Origin: Linnemannia schmuckeri
Lineage: Eukaryota > Mortierellomycota > Mortierellomycetes > Mortierellales > Mortierellaceae
Assembly: GCA_029449235.1 (NCBI GenBank)
Contig: JANATG010000002.1
Coordinates: 2,604,001-2,668,000, forward strand
Reading direction: 5' to 3'
DNA: 64,000 nucleotides
Shown: one piece after another, positions 19,801 to 29,672 of the stretch
How the letters are laid out: each line of letters opens with the position of its first letter
Position numbering within the stretch: the first letter of the stretch is position 1
Program-made: the position numbers and the translations under genes
Notes under the pieces: generated by a model
The model's input: the letters and a program-made list of their open reading frames with translations, nothing else
Databases searched by the model: none
What the model was told of the DNA's origin: nothing

Positions 19801-20389
19801 TGCCGCTACTCCGGCCGCCGCTGGTTGTTGGCTCAATTGCTGTAGGCGTGACAGTTGTTGACGCCGAAGTTGGGAAGGGCTCCGTGTCAAGGCTGATCAG
19901 GTCATTGTCGCTGCCATTCACGCCTTCTTGAATCGAGGTGGACGTTGCATCCGCTATTGTTGCGACAGGTGCTGCTGATGTCGCTACTTCCAGCTCCTGT
20001 TCCGGTTCCTCCTGGTGAGTTGTATTGACATTAGCAGGTCGATGAGGGTTGCGAGGAGTGCGAGATGATTGCGGTCGGCTGGTTGTGATTACCGTTGTTG
20101 AACTGCTAATTGTTGAAGGTGCGGAGGAACGATTGACAGGACTACTTGAGCCAGAGATGGATGCCAAGACGGTCGAGATGGATGCTGATCCTGGGGCGGA
20201 AGCGAGTGCGGCAGCGACGGGTTGTAATCTTGCCGAGATGCGAGTCCTGTTCCCGGTCATGGTGTGTCGCGCGCTCTGTTGGCGGAGTTGTTGCTTGTTG
20301 GTGCTTCCTCGCCTGTGTGCGTAAGTAAGAAAGAAAGGAGTGTCCGTGTGAATTCTAATGGTTTTGTTACAGGGCAATTGAACGTCCAA
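16856..20389 (-). CDS. Large F-box/LRR protein with Ser/Thr-rich N-terminus
   Basis: A single-exon ORF of 1177 codons. A better start may be MTGNRTRISARLQ at 20260 (1134 residues), since the extra 43 residues are unlike the rest. The first 400 residues are low-complexity Ser/Thr/Pro. They include an (ST)n tract from a GATGTT-type hexamer repeat (about 19497-19572). An F-box follows (NPLDLPEIRSNIARFLTRRDLRSCLLVSEGWWQSF, near residue 420). An acidic/basic linker comes next, then leucine-rich repeats (LRKLELRKVRIEFG, LTHLSFRMQGLSDLDVSSMIKGVPELQKLDISG). The C-terminus is again low-complexity and ends in an Arg/Asp-rich tail. The expected role is substrate receptor of an SCF ubiquitin ligase. It shares its F-box pattern with the short gene at 15732, but the substrate is unknown. 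Confidence 0.85.
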   Translation of the reverse strand: MDVQLPCNKTIRIHTDTPFFLTYAHRRGSTNKQQLRQQSARHTMTGNRTRISARLQPVAAALASAPGSASISTVLASISGSSSPVNRSSAPSTISSSTTVITTSRPQSSRTPRNPHRPANVNTTHQEEPEQELEVATSAAPVATIADATSTSIQEGVNGSDNDLISLDTEPFPTSASTTVTPTAIEPTTSGGRSSGNTNTNPGPDTISITTVEASFHPTTASGSSSASAKSIFTPSAAPKDIAADSLSLESSSDVRIGQSPNSEDNKLAEVESKSTSTSTSTSTSTSASTSTSMSTSNTSTTSLLDASPPPSSVPIIDLTMEMDDEDTSDRMESTDTESQGTTINGTESSSPIESQPQTVQRVPSKQTSKSTLPLTVRLRLQAAEALERRKKAQSVSAAARSTPPPPQRQPLSPRVLSRSSQPSQSPSPTAVALTKVQREAEVLTERQQQERQQLLSNRATNPLDLPEIRSNIARFLTRRDLRSCLLVSEGWWQSFHPSLWADLRPVYKNVLGGSNDYPTAKVMHKNSHLIRTFEYNGHGTVLTSMVPSVHSQYKEEELVWHRSREEEEAEESWAYVDEDVALDGEMGMDLDETLSDFERRIESRKSERVARKGRMKDVITANKRQNKVSRFLNDNTNYSKRYCHQLERLILTDKRFSREWGCHYKYWLRLMQLNSETLRALELHYAIRSLDALRDFYTAAFALENVRDLVLVDNDIDAQKTKVFLEKVCPRLRKLELRKVRIEFGPFPNQPAAPTDGVILAMPQMKSLTLNQVHARSSTFGLDFLKMCPNLVELDFRPPWGMVVKSFTDALAEKLPNLTHLSFRMQGLSDLDVSSMIKGVPELQKLDISGCVFGMMAANNLTTRHLLSVTYLDIRSCAQVTGTLIQRVLGECRNLRVFYADHIRAKDIVNNSVYPDWACIGLKELTIDIRGCPQDRETAMKVYRQLGALECLESLDISRTTASEIPTTDTEGNANCLTLGLDKGLRFLKTLRHLHTLVYRGISDNEVGLVELQWMALAWPRLGNLGGKLVERKISRFNPSVHPNTALVVSAGTSTTVSDSNSSIASGSDTGGGSGSGSRIETSAGTGARTNTTGNQVGKRVVSESPADLLATTLRRLNLHRRIQVVPHPEDRISPAARKKRKLMLVGDSSDEERERERDRPRIGQLDPRYRLDFRD
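19497..19572. repeat. GATGTT-type microsatellite inside the F-box ORF
   Basis: About 12 hexamer-like units, interrupted near the left end (GATGTC, GATGCT). On the minus strand they encode an alternating Ser-Thr tract. Length variation would change the protein length without a frameshift. Confidence 0.85.
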
Positions 20390-21617
20390 AAATCACGGGT
20401 GTAAATTAAAGCAAGGGGTAGGCTAACTCCGAAATGCCAAAGTCTAGTTTTCAATGTAATCCTCGCCAACGTCGTGTACCTGGACTCCTTTTCTCTTTCT
20501 TTCACTTCTCGCGGCTCATTCAGTCGTTGCATTCACCCCTCTTTTCCTTTTCTTCATCACCTAGTAGCCGTCAGTCCGATTATACACTTTTCTCACCTTT
20601 CATCATCACGCCTATGCTCTCTCAGACTTGGTTGTCTACACCCTCAGCGACTTTCTTGAACCACTTGTTATAGAATAGGCAGCAGGACCGCCCGCCAGTC
20701 GCAATTGTACCGAGGTGCTTCGCTACAACAGGTCCCTCTCCAGAATAACGACCTATAAACAGTGACGCCGTGGTGAAGCAGATATAATCCTCCCGGATTC
20801 TGCTGAGTTTATGTTAGTTTTCGTTTTTCCTTTTCTTCCTACTCTTCCTGCTGTGGCTCGCACGGTCACATAGTTAGTTAATTTTTTATTTTATGTTGTT
20901 TTCTCTACGCCTACCGCGTGTTTTAAATAAAAAACAAGAACAAGGTCAACCGTGTTCTTAGTCTGTTTCCTCTCTTTCACTTCCTACATCTACCAGTATA
21001 CTTCCTAAGTTTCTGCTATTGCTTCATTTTCATCGACCCAAGCACCCTCTCCTACTTTCTCTGACACTAGCGTACATCGCATTAAAGCAGTGCTATCTCT
21101 GGGATCTTTCGATTATCTCCAATCAGACTGCGTCGCTGGCTCACTAGAGACAGGAACAGTGCTATTTTCACGCCTCCCCTCAATACCAAGTTTCCCGGTT
21201 ATATACTCCAAGGAGTGATCCCTTCGTCCCTCGTTCGCTCGTCATCTTCCTCTTTCGCGACGAGCACTCTGCCTGGCTTCAATTGTTTCCGTCCCCCCAA
21301 TCAACCACTAGTTATCTTCCCTTCCAGCGTGGAAAGCAAGCTACCTAGTACCCCCAGGTATGCCTTTCTCCGTAGGCGTCCTTTGAAGGGCCGAGACGAG
21401 TCAGAAACAGTCCACGAAGCGAGATGACTTTAATTGACACAGGAATCAAGTGCTAGTACCACATAGAACTTTTGTTGATAGCATTTTGCTTCCTTATTCT
21501 CTGTAGATAGAAGATAGCTACTCGTTTCTTTCCGAGCCTAACCTTGCAAAGTCTCCCCTTTTCTTGTTGGCGCTTGAGCCCTCTCTGCACTACATCCGTA
21601 AGATTGGGCAACCCGGT
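20390..21617. other. Intergenic, no gene recognised
   Basis: About 1.2 kb of C/T-rich sequence upstream of the large F-box gene. Short ORFs show no recognisable similarity. Some of it may be decayed LTR sequence, but I could not define ends. Confidence 0.4.
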
Positions 21618-21917
21618 TGTTTTCTATTGTTTGTTTGTACCTAGTTGATTAGCAGTGCCTTACCTACGTTCTTTCCTTTCTCTGTCGGGCTGTAGTTATA
21701 GTGTCCGTTGCGCCAACTCTCCTCCTCTGAATACAAGAACTTTCCTCGCTTAAAACACAATTCCTCAGTGCTTTGCTCGTCGGTAAGGCGTCTGTTTTAT
21801 TCCCCTGTCCCCTCTTTCTTTCGTCTGGTACAAACACAACCAGTTGTTTTGATTGCTTCACAATCATACTTATTTGTAGAATCTTTTATCTTGTAGGATC
21901 CACTACACGACACCGGT
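21613..21917. mobile_element. Possible solo LTR (21618-21912) with TSD CCGGT
   Basis: The segment starts TGTTTTC, ends CACGACA, and is flanked by CCGGT at 21613-21617 and 21913-21917. The inverted terminus is only TG/CA, and the duplication was found by searching nearby, so chance is possible. It ends 17 bp before the edge of the inverted duplication. Confidence 0.3.
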
Positions 21918-22103
21918 CAGCTTATTTGTCAAACCGACGATCAAGCTGACCACACAAAGACGTTGACCGAGAAGTGATCTTGAGCAGTTTACATCCATAT
22001 TGTGAGCAAATCCTTTTCGAGATAAGCATTTATTTTCACTGAGCCCTTGGCAGCCACAATCCACCTACTACCCCGCAGCCGCCAGCCTATCTCCTTCAGA
22101 TAC

Positions 22104-25100
22104 CTAAGACCTGTCGACAGCGCCGCGTTGGACCAGCAGCTTCCGATTCATCGGGCTCAGACCAGTTGCATCCTTAAGTACCAGACCTTCGGCATAAAGC
22201 AACCTGAGATTGGAGCCCCAATGCATCCTGACGACTATACGCCCATCATTGCTCAACACCCTCCATACTCGGACAGACTGATCCCTACAATGCGTGGTGA
22301 ACTCCATTGGAACATGCGGATTCCAGACGATCTCTTCAATTCTTCCATAGAATCCATGAATTGTAGAGACGCACGACCATCCCGCTTTCTCGCCTCCTTG
22401 TTGCTGTTGTTTATGCCAGAGTTGGACCGTCCTGTCCCCTCCGCCAAACGCAATCCATTGGCCACAGGGTGAATACGCGATGGATTGGATCTCGCCTTGA
22501 TTTCCATCCAATTTCACACTGACCCCCTTGACGTCCGGCTGACCAAGGTCCCAGAGATAGATCGATCCGGTAATGGTCCCGATGGCGAGTTCTTGATTGC
22601 TTGGTGAATAACCCAGCGAGACAGGGTGTACTGCATCCAAAAAGGTAGACTTTACAGCATCTCTTGATGGAAGGTTAACGAGGCGAATAAGACCATCCCA
22701 AAAGCCCATTGCAACCTGGTGTCCTAAAGTTGAGAAGGCCACACAAAGGGGACGAGAGTGGCCTGTCCCATCATTGCCTGCCAGAGAATGAGGCCCTTGC
22801 TTTGTGTCATGAAGATCCCACAACAGAACCGGCGCGCTCCAATCTGTAGTGACAAGCCAACGACCACAAGGCGAATAGACAATGTTCCTGACGACACCGT
22901 GTTTGTACCCGTCCAAAACAGATCCTGTGCCAGTCCGACGATCCCACAATCGAAGAAAGCCGCCATTAGCGCTCATGGCGATCTGACTACCATCCGGTGA
23001 AACATTCATCGCACTCATCCCGGCGCATTTCGGAATGTCGAAGGCAAACGGCCCAGCTACTCCTATAATGGGATCGCACTGTCGGACGCTCTTGCCATTG
23101 TCATAGAAGACAGATAGGCCTTCGGGAGAGTATATCACCTTCCTCACGTGGCCGACTTGATCTTCTTGTACAACGACACTCCGATCACTTCCACTCATGT
23201 CCCAAAGTCGCACTTTCATGTCGTGGCCTCCTGACGCAAGATGAAGACCATCCGGAGAGAATGCAACATCTCGTACGTACGATTTGTGTCCAGTCAAGAT
23301 GGAAAGAGGAGTTCCTGTCGACGAATCCCACAGTCTCACGTTCCCGTCCTCGCTGGACGAAGCGATCCATTGGCCGTTCAGAGAGAATGCAGCTCCAGTA
23401 ATGGCTTTGGTATGGCCGCGAAGAGCTAGACCTGGCTCTCCGGAGATCGCATTCCAAAGCTGCAGCACACCATTGTCATGGCCAGAGGCAATCCATCGCC
23501 CATTCTGAGAATAGGCAAGACAGAAAACGAACCCCAACACTGGGCTCAATATACGTCCTGGCTCTCCTGTTTCCACATCCCAAAACCGGATAGTTCCATC
23601 CCAACTTCCCGATACGATATGTCGACCATCTGGGGAAAACTTGACACTCGCGACAATGCCTGTATGGCCCTTCAACACAAAGCGACTCTCTCCAGTCTGC
23701 GCATCCCACAACCGCACCGTCTCATCCTCACTAGCTGACGCAATCTGTCTGCCACAGGGTGAAAACTCTACCGAGTATACTTCCCTAGTGTGTCCTTCCA
23801 TCACTAGCACCTCCTTACCGCTAGCACAGTCCCACAGCCGCACTTTCCGGTCGTCATCGCTGAATACGATTTGTTGACTGTTAGGTGAGAATGCAATACT
23901 CCGAACATCCTTGACGTCTATGATCCGAAGAACAATAGTCCAAGTGCTGGTGTTGTAAATTTCGAGATCGCCCTTGAAAAGTCCCGCCGCAAGCAATGTT
24001 CCATCGGGTGAGTAAGCGCAGGAATACACACGACTACTCATCTCAAGGTACGGTAGCTCTTCATACTGCACGTCTCTGAGCTGCGCATTGCTCAAATCCG
24101 CCTGTCGCAACCAGCTCCTCGACAGATTGGCGCCTGTCAGGTCGGCTTCTTGCAGTTGAGCAGAATCGAACTGGCCCTCTGAAAGATCGGCTCCTGGGAT
24201 CCTGACGCCTCGGAGATCTGCACCATTGAAGGACACACCAGCTCGCACCAGGATTGTGATCGCGTTGGCCGCTCCAGTGGCTGCGCCGGCATCAGTCTTG
24301 GACTGCTCGATCACAGCGCGGAGCTGCTGTTTAAAGTCGGGGTTCGACTTGACTCGGTCGCATAGAAACTGGATAATCGACGGCTCAGGGAGCAAGTTGC
24401 GACGGAACAGAGAGGAATCCGCATCGAGGAAAGGAGAACAGGGAGATCCGGCGTCATCTTCGAGATCACTATCATCATCGATCTTGACGGGACTGTAGAT
24501 AGCTCGTGAGAAGAAATACTCCAGCATTGAACGATGAAGAAAGCGGAACTGGTTGTCTGTACGCGTTAAGGGAGACGATTCCCGCAACAGTCGGGCCTTA
24601 GTCTGCGAACCAAGGAACTCGGTCTTCCACGTGTTCTTGTCCCTGATAGGGGAATATTTCACCACGGGGTTTCCGTCCTGTTTGTCAAAGATCGCCTGTG
24701 CCAGCCTTGTCGCATAGTCGAGACCCCAGAAAATGAAGCCTTCGCTAGCTAGCTGGCTCAGCATGGCACGATCGTCCACTGACAAGGCGTTGTTCGTCTG
24801 CAGTCGTCGTTTGTTGACATCGAGCCAATGGGTGACAAAGGTGTCGTAAAGCTGGACTCGTGTGATGCTAATCTTTGATAGATCCTGCTTGCCTTCAGTC
24901 ACGCCAGGCAGTGCCTCCAACGCCAACGACAAGAGGAAGGGGTTCCTGACCAGGTCCAGAAGGTTGGGAATGGCGATCAGCCTGTCCATGTAGTCCTGTG
25001 TATGCCAGGTCCTTGGTCCTAGAGGTACATATTGCTCGACATAGTTCTCGATCTGAGCCTTGGAGAAGGGGGCAATGACAGCCTCCTGGAACATATTGAG

Positions 25101-27434
25101 GGCGGGTCGGTCATAGTGACCTCCTTCCCCCTGAGGCACAAAATGGTTGTAGTAGTCAGGACCGAGAAACTGAGTGCGGCAGGTGATGACCATCTTGGTG
25201 TTCCACTGCCCAGGTTGGTTCAGCATGTTGGTCCGGTGAAGGTTGACCAACTGCTGGCTCTCGTCGTATCCGTCACAGATGAGAATGAGTTGGCGGTGCA
25301 GCTTGATCTCTAGAATCTGGTCGTCGGAAAAGCTGTGGATTTTTAGCTGCTTGGCGACCAAGTCCTGGTCCGGCCGGTCGATGGCAGGGAGGTTGATGAG
25401 GAGCGGGATAGGGCTCCCTGGCTTGTATTCGGTCCACAGACAATGCTCGAGATGGCGATTGAATGTCGACTTCCCGGCACCAGAGTCACCGAGAATCAGC
25501 ATCACCTGTCGGTCACTAATCAGAAACTCCTGCATCCTCTCCATCAGCGAGAACAAGTCGTCGTCCTTGGCCTTCAGACTGGGTTTGGCCATAGGTGGGA
25601 TGTAGACTTTCTGGTGGCTCTGCTTCAACCGCAGAACTTGGAGCTGATGTAGATCATACTCGAGCGGGGGGATCCTCTGGACTTTGGCAAGTGTTGGTGA
25701 CGACGTGGGATGAGGCAGTCGGTCTCTCAGCGGATAGGGAAGCTTGGTGGAAGCACCTTGGTCCTGTTGGAGTTCCTTAAGCAGGGCTTTAGCGTTCACT
25801 CGAACAGCTTCAACATTAGTGGAGCCGAGTTGGCTAATGATATTGACCATCCAGGTCCTGACGCTCTCATCCTGACCCCACTCTGCATCGTTCAGGTACA
25901 GCTTTCCGAGGAGCTCAACAACCTGTTGGCGGGTGGCAATTTCCCAAATCTCGCCAGATGCGATTTCGCCCAGCAACTGGCAGACACCCCATTGAAACAG
26001 AGGATCACGGCGACACGGTGCCTCCACGATCAGACGATTGAGATCATGCAATTGCCCAGCTTGAGCCAGTGCATATGCAGCACGGACGGCAGGATACCAA
26101 GGTCGCTTCTTACCCTTCCCGTATCCTTCCTTCAGACCCTCTAAAACACTTTGACCACTCTCCATTAGCGAGCACACACCTTCGTAGACTGTGCCAGCAA
26201 CCTCGATGGCGCTGCCCAGAACCTCCTGCAGCTGACAGAGTCCATCAAGAACTGTCCCCAGGTCCAGCTTTATCACTGCCATGACCTTGATCAATCCGTC
26301 CACAACCCCGGTAGAGTGTCGGAGAATTCCTTGCAGCATAGTCTCGTTATTGGGGACATACTGTAGCGCCTGGAAGGCATAGCAGGCCTGATACATCAGG
26401 TAAGGGTCTGGGCTGCCTTTGAGACTTGACAACACTCCGGACAATGGCTCATGCTCCTCCACGCGGTTCAGGTCTTGGACTTTGTGGTCTGCCATGACAT
26501 CGAGCAACCTTGAGACAGCCAGCGTGAGGTGGTACGGGTGGACCGAGGACTGCTGGTGAGTGCCTTGCAGGCGGATTCTGATAAGGCCGAAGATCTTGAT
26601 CAAGTCGTCCGAAATAAGGGACTCGGGAGGTGCAGATTGGACAAGTTGCACAAGGCCTTGGAGAAGATCGACGTCCAGAATGATAGATTGGTCGAATGCA
26701 GTGATGATACACGACAGCAGTCTGCGAAAGTGCTCCTTGTCCAGGACAGGACCAATGAGGGCCATTTCGGCAATCTCGGCCGGATCCTTGGAGGCATCAG
26801 CGGCGAATTCATCGACCATACGAGTTCCCAGCCAGAGGGCGCGATCCTTTTCGAGTGGATCTTGACTCATGGCCTTGACCCAGGCCAGTTGGGCGGCAGT
26901 GTCGGAAGATGTGTTCTTCAAAGAATCCTCATGCTGCTCGACAGTGTTGCAGTTCTTGGCAAGCAAGCCGATGCACAAGGCCAGCTGGGATGTGGTCTCG
27001 ATACGAGCACCGAGCTTGGGCAAGGGGCTGCGCACAGCAGGTACATTGACATTGTGTAGGAATACTTCCAGGCAGGGTTTGTTCGGCAGAGTCGGAGATG
27101 GAACATTGGAGGAAGGGGTCTTGACGCCGGTGATTGAGTCCGCATCGCCAATGTCGGCACTGTCTGGAGTGCTGATATTCGAGAGGTCATGGACAGAAGA
27201 TTCGGTACTGGGAGCTGGGACATTTATGATAGTGGTCTTGGAGTTGGTGCTACCAGCGTTCTTGACCTTGAGCTCCGAGATGGACGGCCTGAACAAGGCG
27301 AAGAACTTGTCTCGCTTGCGGATTCGCGGGGAAGAGACGGACTTGTTATTGTCGTCGTAGCTAGTTTTGAGATGGTCCAGAGAGGCAGGTTGAGGCGGTG
27401 CACCGGAAGTGGTTGAGAACGAGGTCCTGGACAT
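22104..27434 (-). CDS. NLR-like NACHT-pentapeptide-WD40 protein, copy 1
   Basis: A single exon of 1776 residues. The order is as follows: a polar N-terminus; a helical region of about 500 residues with no named domain recognised; a NACHT NTPase with Walker A GDSGAGKST (649-657) and Walker B-like LILICDGYDE (D721); a helical linker; pentapeptide repeats (GADLRGVRIPGADLSEGQF, about 1070-1125); and 14 WD40 units (about 1132-1750), enough for two seven-bladed propellers. STAND proteins of this kind act as signal-induced oligomerising switches, and in fungi they mediate non-self recognition and programmed cell death. The effector module and ligand here are unknown. The start has a good context (CACCATGTC on the coding strand). 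The mirror copy at 57623-62953 encodes the same protein. Confidence 0.92.
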   Translation of the reverse strand: MSRTSFSTTSGAPPQPASLDHLKTSYDDNNKSVSSPRIRKRDKFFALFRPSISELKVKNAGSTNSKTTIINVPAPSTESSVHDLSNISTPDSADIGDADSITGVKTPSSNVPSPTLPNKPCLEVFLHNVNVPAVRSPLPKLGARIETTSQLALCIGLLAKNCNTVEQHEDSLKNTSSDTAAQLAWVKAMSQDPLEKDRALWLGTRMVDEFAADASKDPAEIAEMALIGPVLDKEHFRRLLSCIITAFDQSIILDVDLLQGLVQLVQSAPPESLISDDLIKIFGLIRIRLQGTHQQSSVHPYHLTLAVSRLLDVMADHKVQDLNRVEEHEPLSGVLSSLKGSPDPYLMYQACYAFQALQYVPNNETMLQGILRHSTGVVDGLIKVMAVIKLDLGTVLDGLCQLQEVLGSAIEVAGTVYEGVCSLMESGQSVLEGLKEGYGKGKKRPWYPAVRAAYALAQAGQLHDLNRLIVEAPCRRDPLFQWGVCQLLGEIASGEIWEIATRQQVVELLGKLYLNDAEWGQDESVRTWMVNIISQLGSTNVEAVRVNAKALLKELQQDQGASTKLPYPLRDRLPHPTSSPTLAKVQRIPPLEYDLHQLQVLRLKQSHQKVYIPPMAKPSLKAKDDDLFSLMERMQEFLISDRQVMLILGDSGAGKSTFNRHLEHCLWTEYKPGSPIPLLINLPAIDRPDQDLVAKQLKIHSFSDDQILEIKLHRQLILICDGYDESQQLVNLHRTNMLNQPGQWNTKMVITCRTQFLGPDYYNHFVPQGEGGHYDRPALNMFQEAVIAPFSKAQIENYVEQYVPLGPRTWHTQDYMDRLIAIPNLLDLVRNPFLLSLALEALPGVTEGKQDLSKISITRVQLYDTFVTHWLDVNKRRLQTNNALSVDDRAMLSQLASEGFIFWGLDYATRLAQAIFDKQDGNPVVKYSPIRDKNTWKTEFLGSQTKARLLRESSPLTRTDNQFRFLHRSMLEYFFSRAIYSPVKIDDDSDLEDDAGSPCSPFLDADSSLFRRNLLPEPSIIQFLCDRVKSNPDFKQQLRAVIEQSKTDAGAATGAANAITILVRAGVSFNGADLRGVRIPGADLSEGQFDSAQLQEADLTGANLSRSWLRQADLSNAQLRDVQYEELPYLEMSSRVYSCAYSPDGTLLAAGLFKGDLEIYNTSTWTIVLRIIDVKDVRSIAFSPNSQQIVFSDDDRKVRLWDCASGKEVLVMEGHTREVYSVEFSPCGRQIASASEDETVRLWDAQTGESRFVLKGHTGIVASVKFSPDGRHIVSGSWDGTIRFWDVETGEPGRILSPVLGFVFCLAYSQNGRWIASGHDNGVLQLWNAISGEPGLALRGHTKAITGAAFSLNGQWIASSSEDGNVRLWDSSTGTPLSILTGHKSYVRDVAFSPDGLHLASGGHDMKVRLWDMSGSDRSVVVQEDQVGHVRKVIYSPEGLSVFYDNGKSVRQCDPIIGVAGPFAFDIPKCAGMSAMNVSPDGSQIAMSANGGFLRLWDRRTGTGSVLDGYKHGVVRNIVYSPCGRWLVTTDWSAPVLLWDLHDTKQGPHSLAGNDGTGHSRPLCVAFSTLGHQVAMGFWDGLIRLVNLPSRDAVKSTFLDAVHPVSLGYSPSNQELAIGTITGSIYLWDLGQPDVKGVSVKLDGNQGEIQSIAYSPCGQWIAFGGGDRTVQLWHKQQQQGGEKAGWSCVSTIHGFYGRIEEIVWNPHVPMEFTTHCRDQSVRVWRVLSNDGRIVVRMHWGSNLRLLYAEGLVLKDATGLSPMNRKLLVQRGAVDRS

Positions 27435-28331
27435 GGTGGGTGTCCTGTGGTTGCGGTAGTATTACCAATAACAACGGAATCGGTTATTCTCTAGTTGTCA
27501 CTGTTGATAAAGCAGACAAAGCCGGATGGCAGGCTCTTTACCTTGATAAAAGTAACGTATATGTGCCAATGGTTTGAAATAAAAGGACTATGAACGGGAC
27601 GGGGCCGTGAAGGAATCTAATGCACATATGCAATCGACGGTAAGTGTTTGTCCGCGGAGAATAAAGGGAGAAAATGATATAGTCAATGCAGCTCATGGCT
27701 GTTGCACCTACCTTACTTGGCGTGGGGACAGAGTGAGAGAAACAGTGGTTGCTTTTTGCTTTTGTGTTTTTTTGTTGTTTTTGTTGTTACTTTGGTTGTT
27801 GTTTTTGTGAAGGGAGAGAAAGGGAGCAATGAGTACTTGACTACAAGCAAAGAAAGTGACAGGACATTGATGGGTTTATCAGAGGGCTCAAATTTTTCTG
27901 TGAACCTGGTAAACAGCTTGTTAGTAACACGCGCCCTTTCAGTGCCTATATTACCTCAGTCGGCTTTGGTGGAGTCTCTTTTTTTTTTGTTTGTTTGTTT
28001 TTTAGTAGGGTTGGGGACTGATTTTAACTCCTGGCAAGGTGAGGTGAGGTGGCGAAGAGCCTGGCGGGTGAGTGTGGTACAAAGAACGAAAGGGTCTGAT
28101 TGAGTGAGCTAGGGGAGGAGTTATGAAAGGAGGAGCCGAGTGGAGGGTATCGGATGGGAGGAGAATGAAAGATAGCAAACGAGAGAGATACTAAAAAAAT
28201 TCATGGTGTGTGAGTGTGAAAAGCGTCTTTGTTGCTTTCTCTTTGGGCGACCATGTTTTCCTTTTTCTTTCCCTGCTCATCCTCGGCAAATAAACAGAGG
28301 TGTTCTTCATTTTGCATAATATTATTTCATA
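27435..28331. other. NLR upstream region
   Basis: Non-coding sequence with T-rich tracts between the NLR start and the promoter-like module. No other ORF is convincing. Confidence 0.5.
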
Positions 28332-28488
28332 GTATTGCACATTTTCCCATAAAATATTTCATTTCGGCCGCTAAACCCCAATTGGCCAGCTATTCACGAG
28401 TACGTTTTTGTTCCAGACCCATGCAAACCCCACCTACAACTGGATTAGGAGTTAATTTTTAACTCATTTTGGTTGAAAGGCACAATAG
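28332..28488 (-). promoter_or_regulatory. Promoter-like module upstream of NLR copy 1
   Basis: About 80% similar by eye to 14801-14963 in inverse sense. It carries the GTGAATAGCTGGC and GGGTTTGCATGGGT blocks and points toward the NLR, whose start is about 900 bp away. Confidence 0.45.
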
Positions 28489-28776
28489 CTGATGTTATCT
28501 CTTTGTCTGTTTTGGAATCTTGAGAGATTCCAATTTTTAAATGAAATATGTAGAAGTCGTGCCTTCGTTTAACCTAGACTTGGACGGTAGTGGAGTTCCT
28601 GGGCTACTTTAATGTAGTATTTGTAGTGTGCTTGTTTGCTCTTTGTCTGTTTTCGCATTTTGCAGACAAGTATTTCTATGGTATTCTACAGACTTCTCTC
28701 CCTTAAATTTACTGCCAGTGGAAAGTATTACAGCTACTCTCCAACCCTGCCTACGAATGTAGCCTTTGCTACATTG

Positions 28777-28961
<185 letters not shown>

Positions 28962-29413
28962 CGTCACACAACAAATAAACGCCAGTCAGAGAAGCGATGG
29001 AAGTCAACAACAAGCGATAGGGTCCCCTAGGTCAACGTTAATATGACCACCCAGACGGCAACAGCGTCTCGATGAAGTGAATAAAAGAGAGGGCGAGCAT
29101 TGTTACACTGATTACTGCCGCACTGATCTAAACATAGTTTCAGATCAGGGTATAAATGCAGCCTCAGGAGCCAGACTTAGCGGATGGTTCAGCAGAACCA
29201 AATGATTGCGTTGACTTTGGTGTACCGGGCGTGCAAAATGAATGTTGTTAACGTTACATCTCTTGAAGAAAAGCACAAAGGCAATTGAAGTGCCAATGTC
29301 TCTTCTATCGTCGTCTTTTTCCCATCGTTTGTGAATAGCTGGCAACTTCTAAGTTTTGAAATCTCGAGGTCGTCAAGCCTCGTTTTTTTATCCAACATAC
29401 TCGACCTCAACCC

Positions 29414-29672
29414 TACACTCCTTTTTGCTAAAAAAAATGCACTTTTTCTTATGAAAGTGCATTTTTACTGAATGAAAAGAAATATAAGGGTGCTATTCAG
29501 TCCATCTTATTTGTGCTTGTATCTACGGATCATGTACGAAGATGTGAGGCAAACTTTACGAGGATATAAGGTAGATTAGCCATCATCGGATGGACTGAAT
29601 AGCACCCTTATATTTCTTTTCATTCAATAAAAAATGCACTTTCATGCATTTTTTTTAGCAAAAAGGAGTGTA
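29414..29672. mobile_element. Foldback MITE, Tc1/mariner-like, at the F/A junction (left)
   Basis: A 255-bp element (29416-29670) flanked by TA on both sides. The terminal repeats start CACTCCTTTTTGCTAAA and continue to GTGCTATTCAGTCCATC, about 95 bp in each arm with small gaps. The loop is about 80 bp. The TA duplication and non-coding interior fit a Tc1/mariner-type MITE. It marks the exact start of unit A. Confidence 0.85.
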
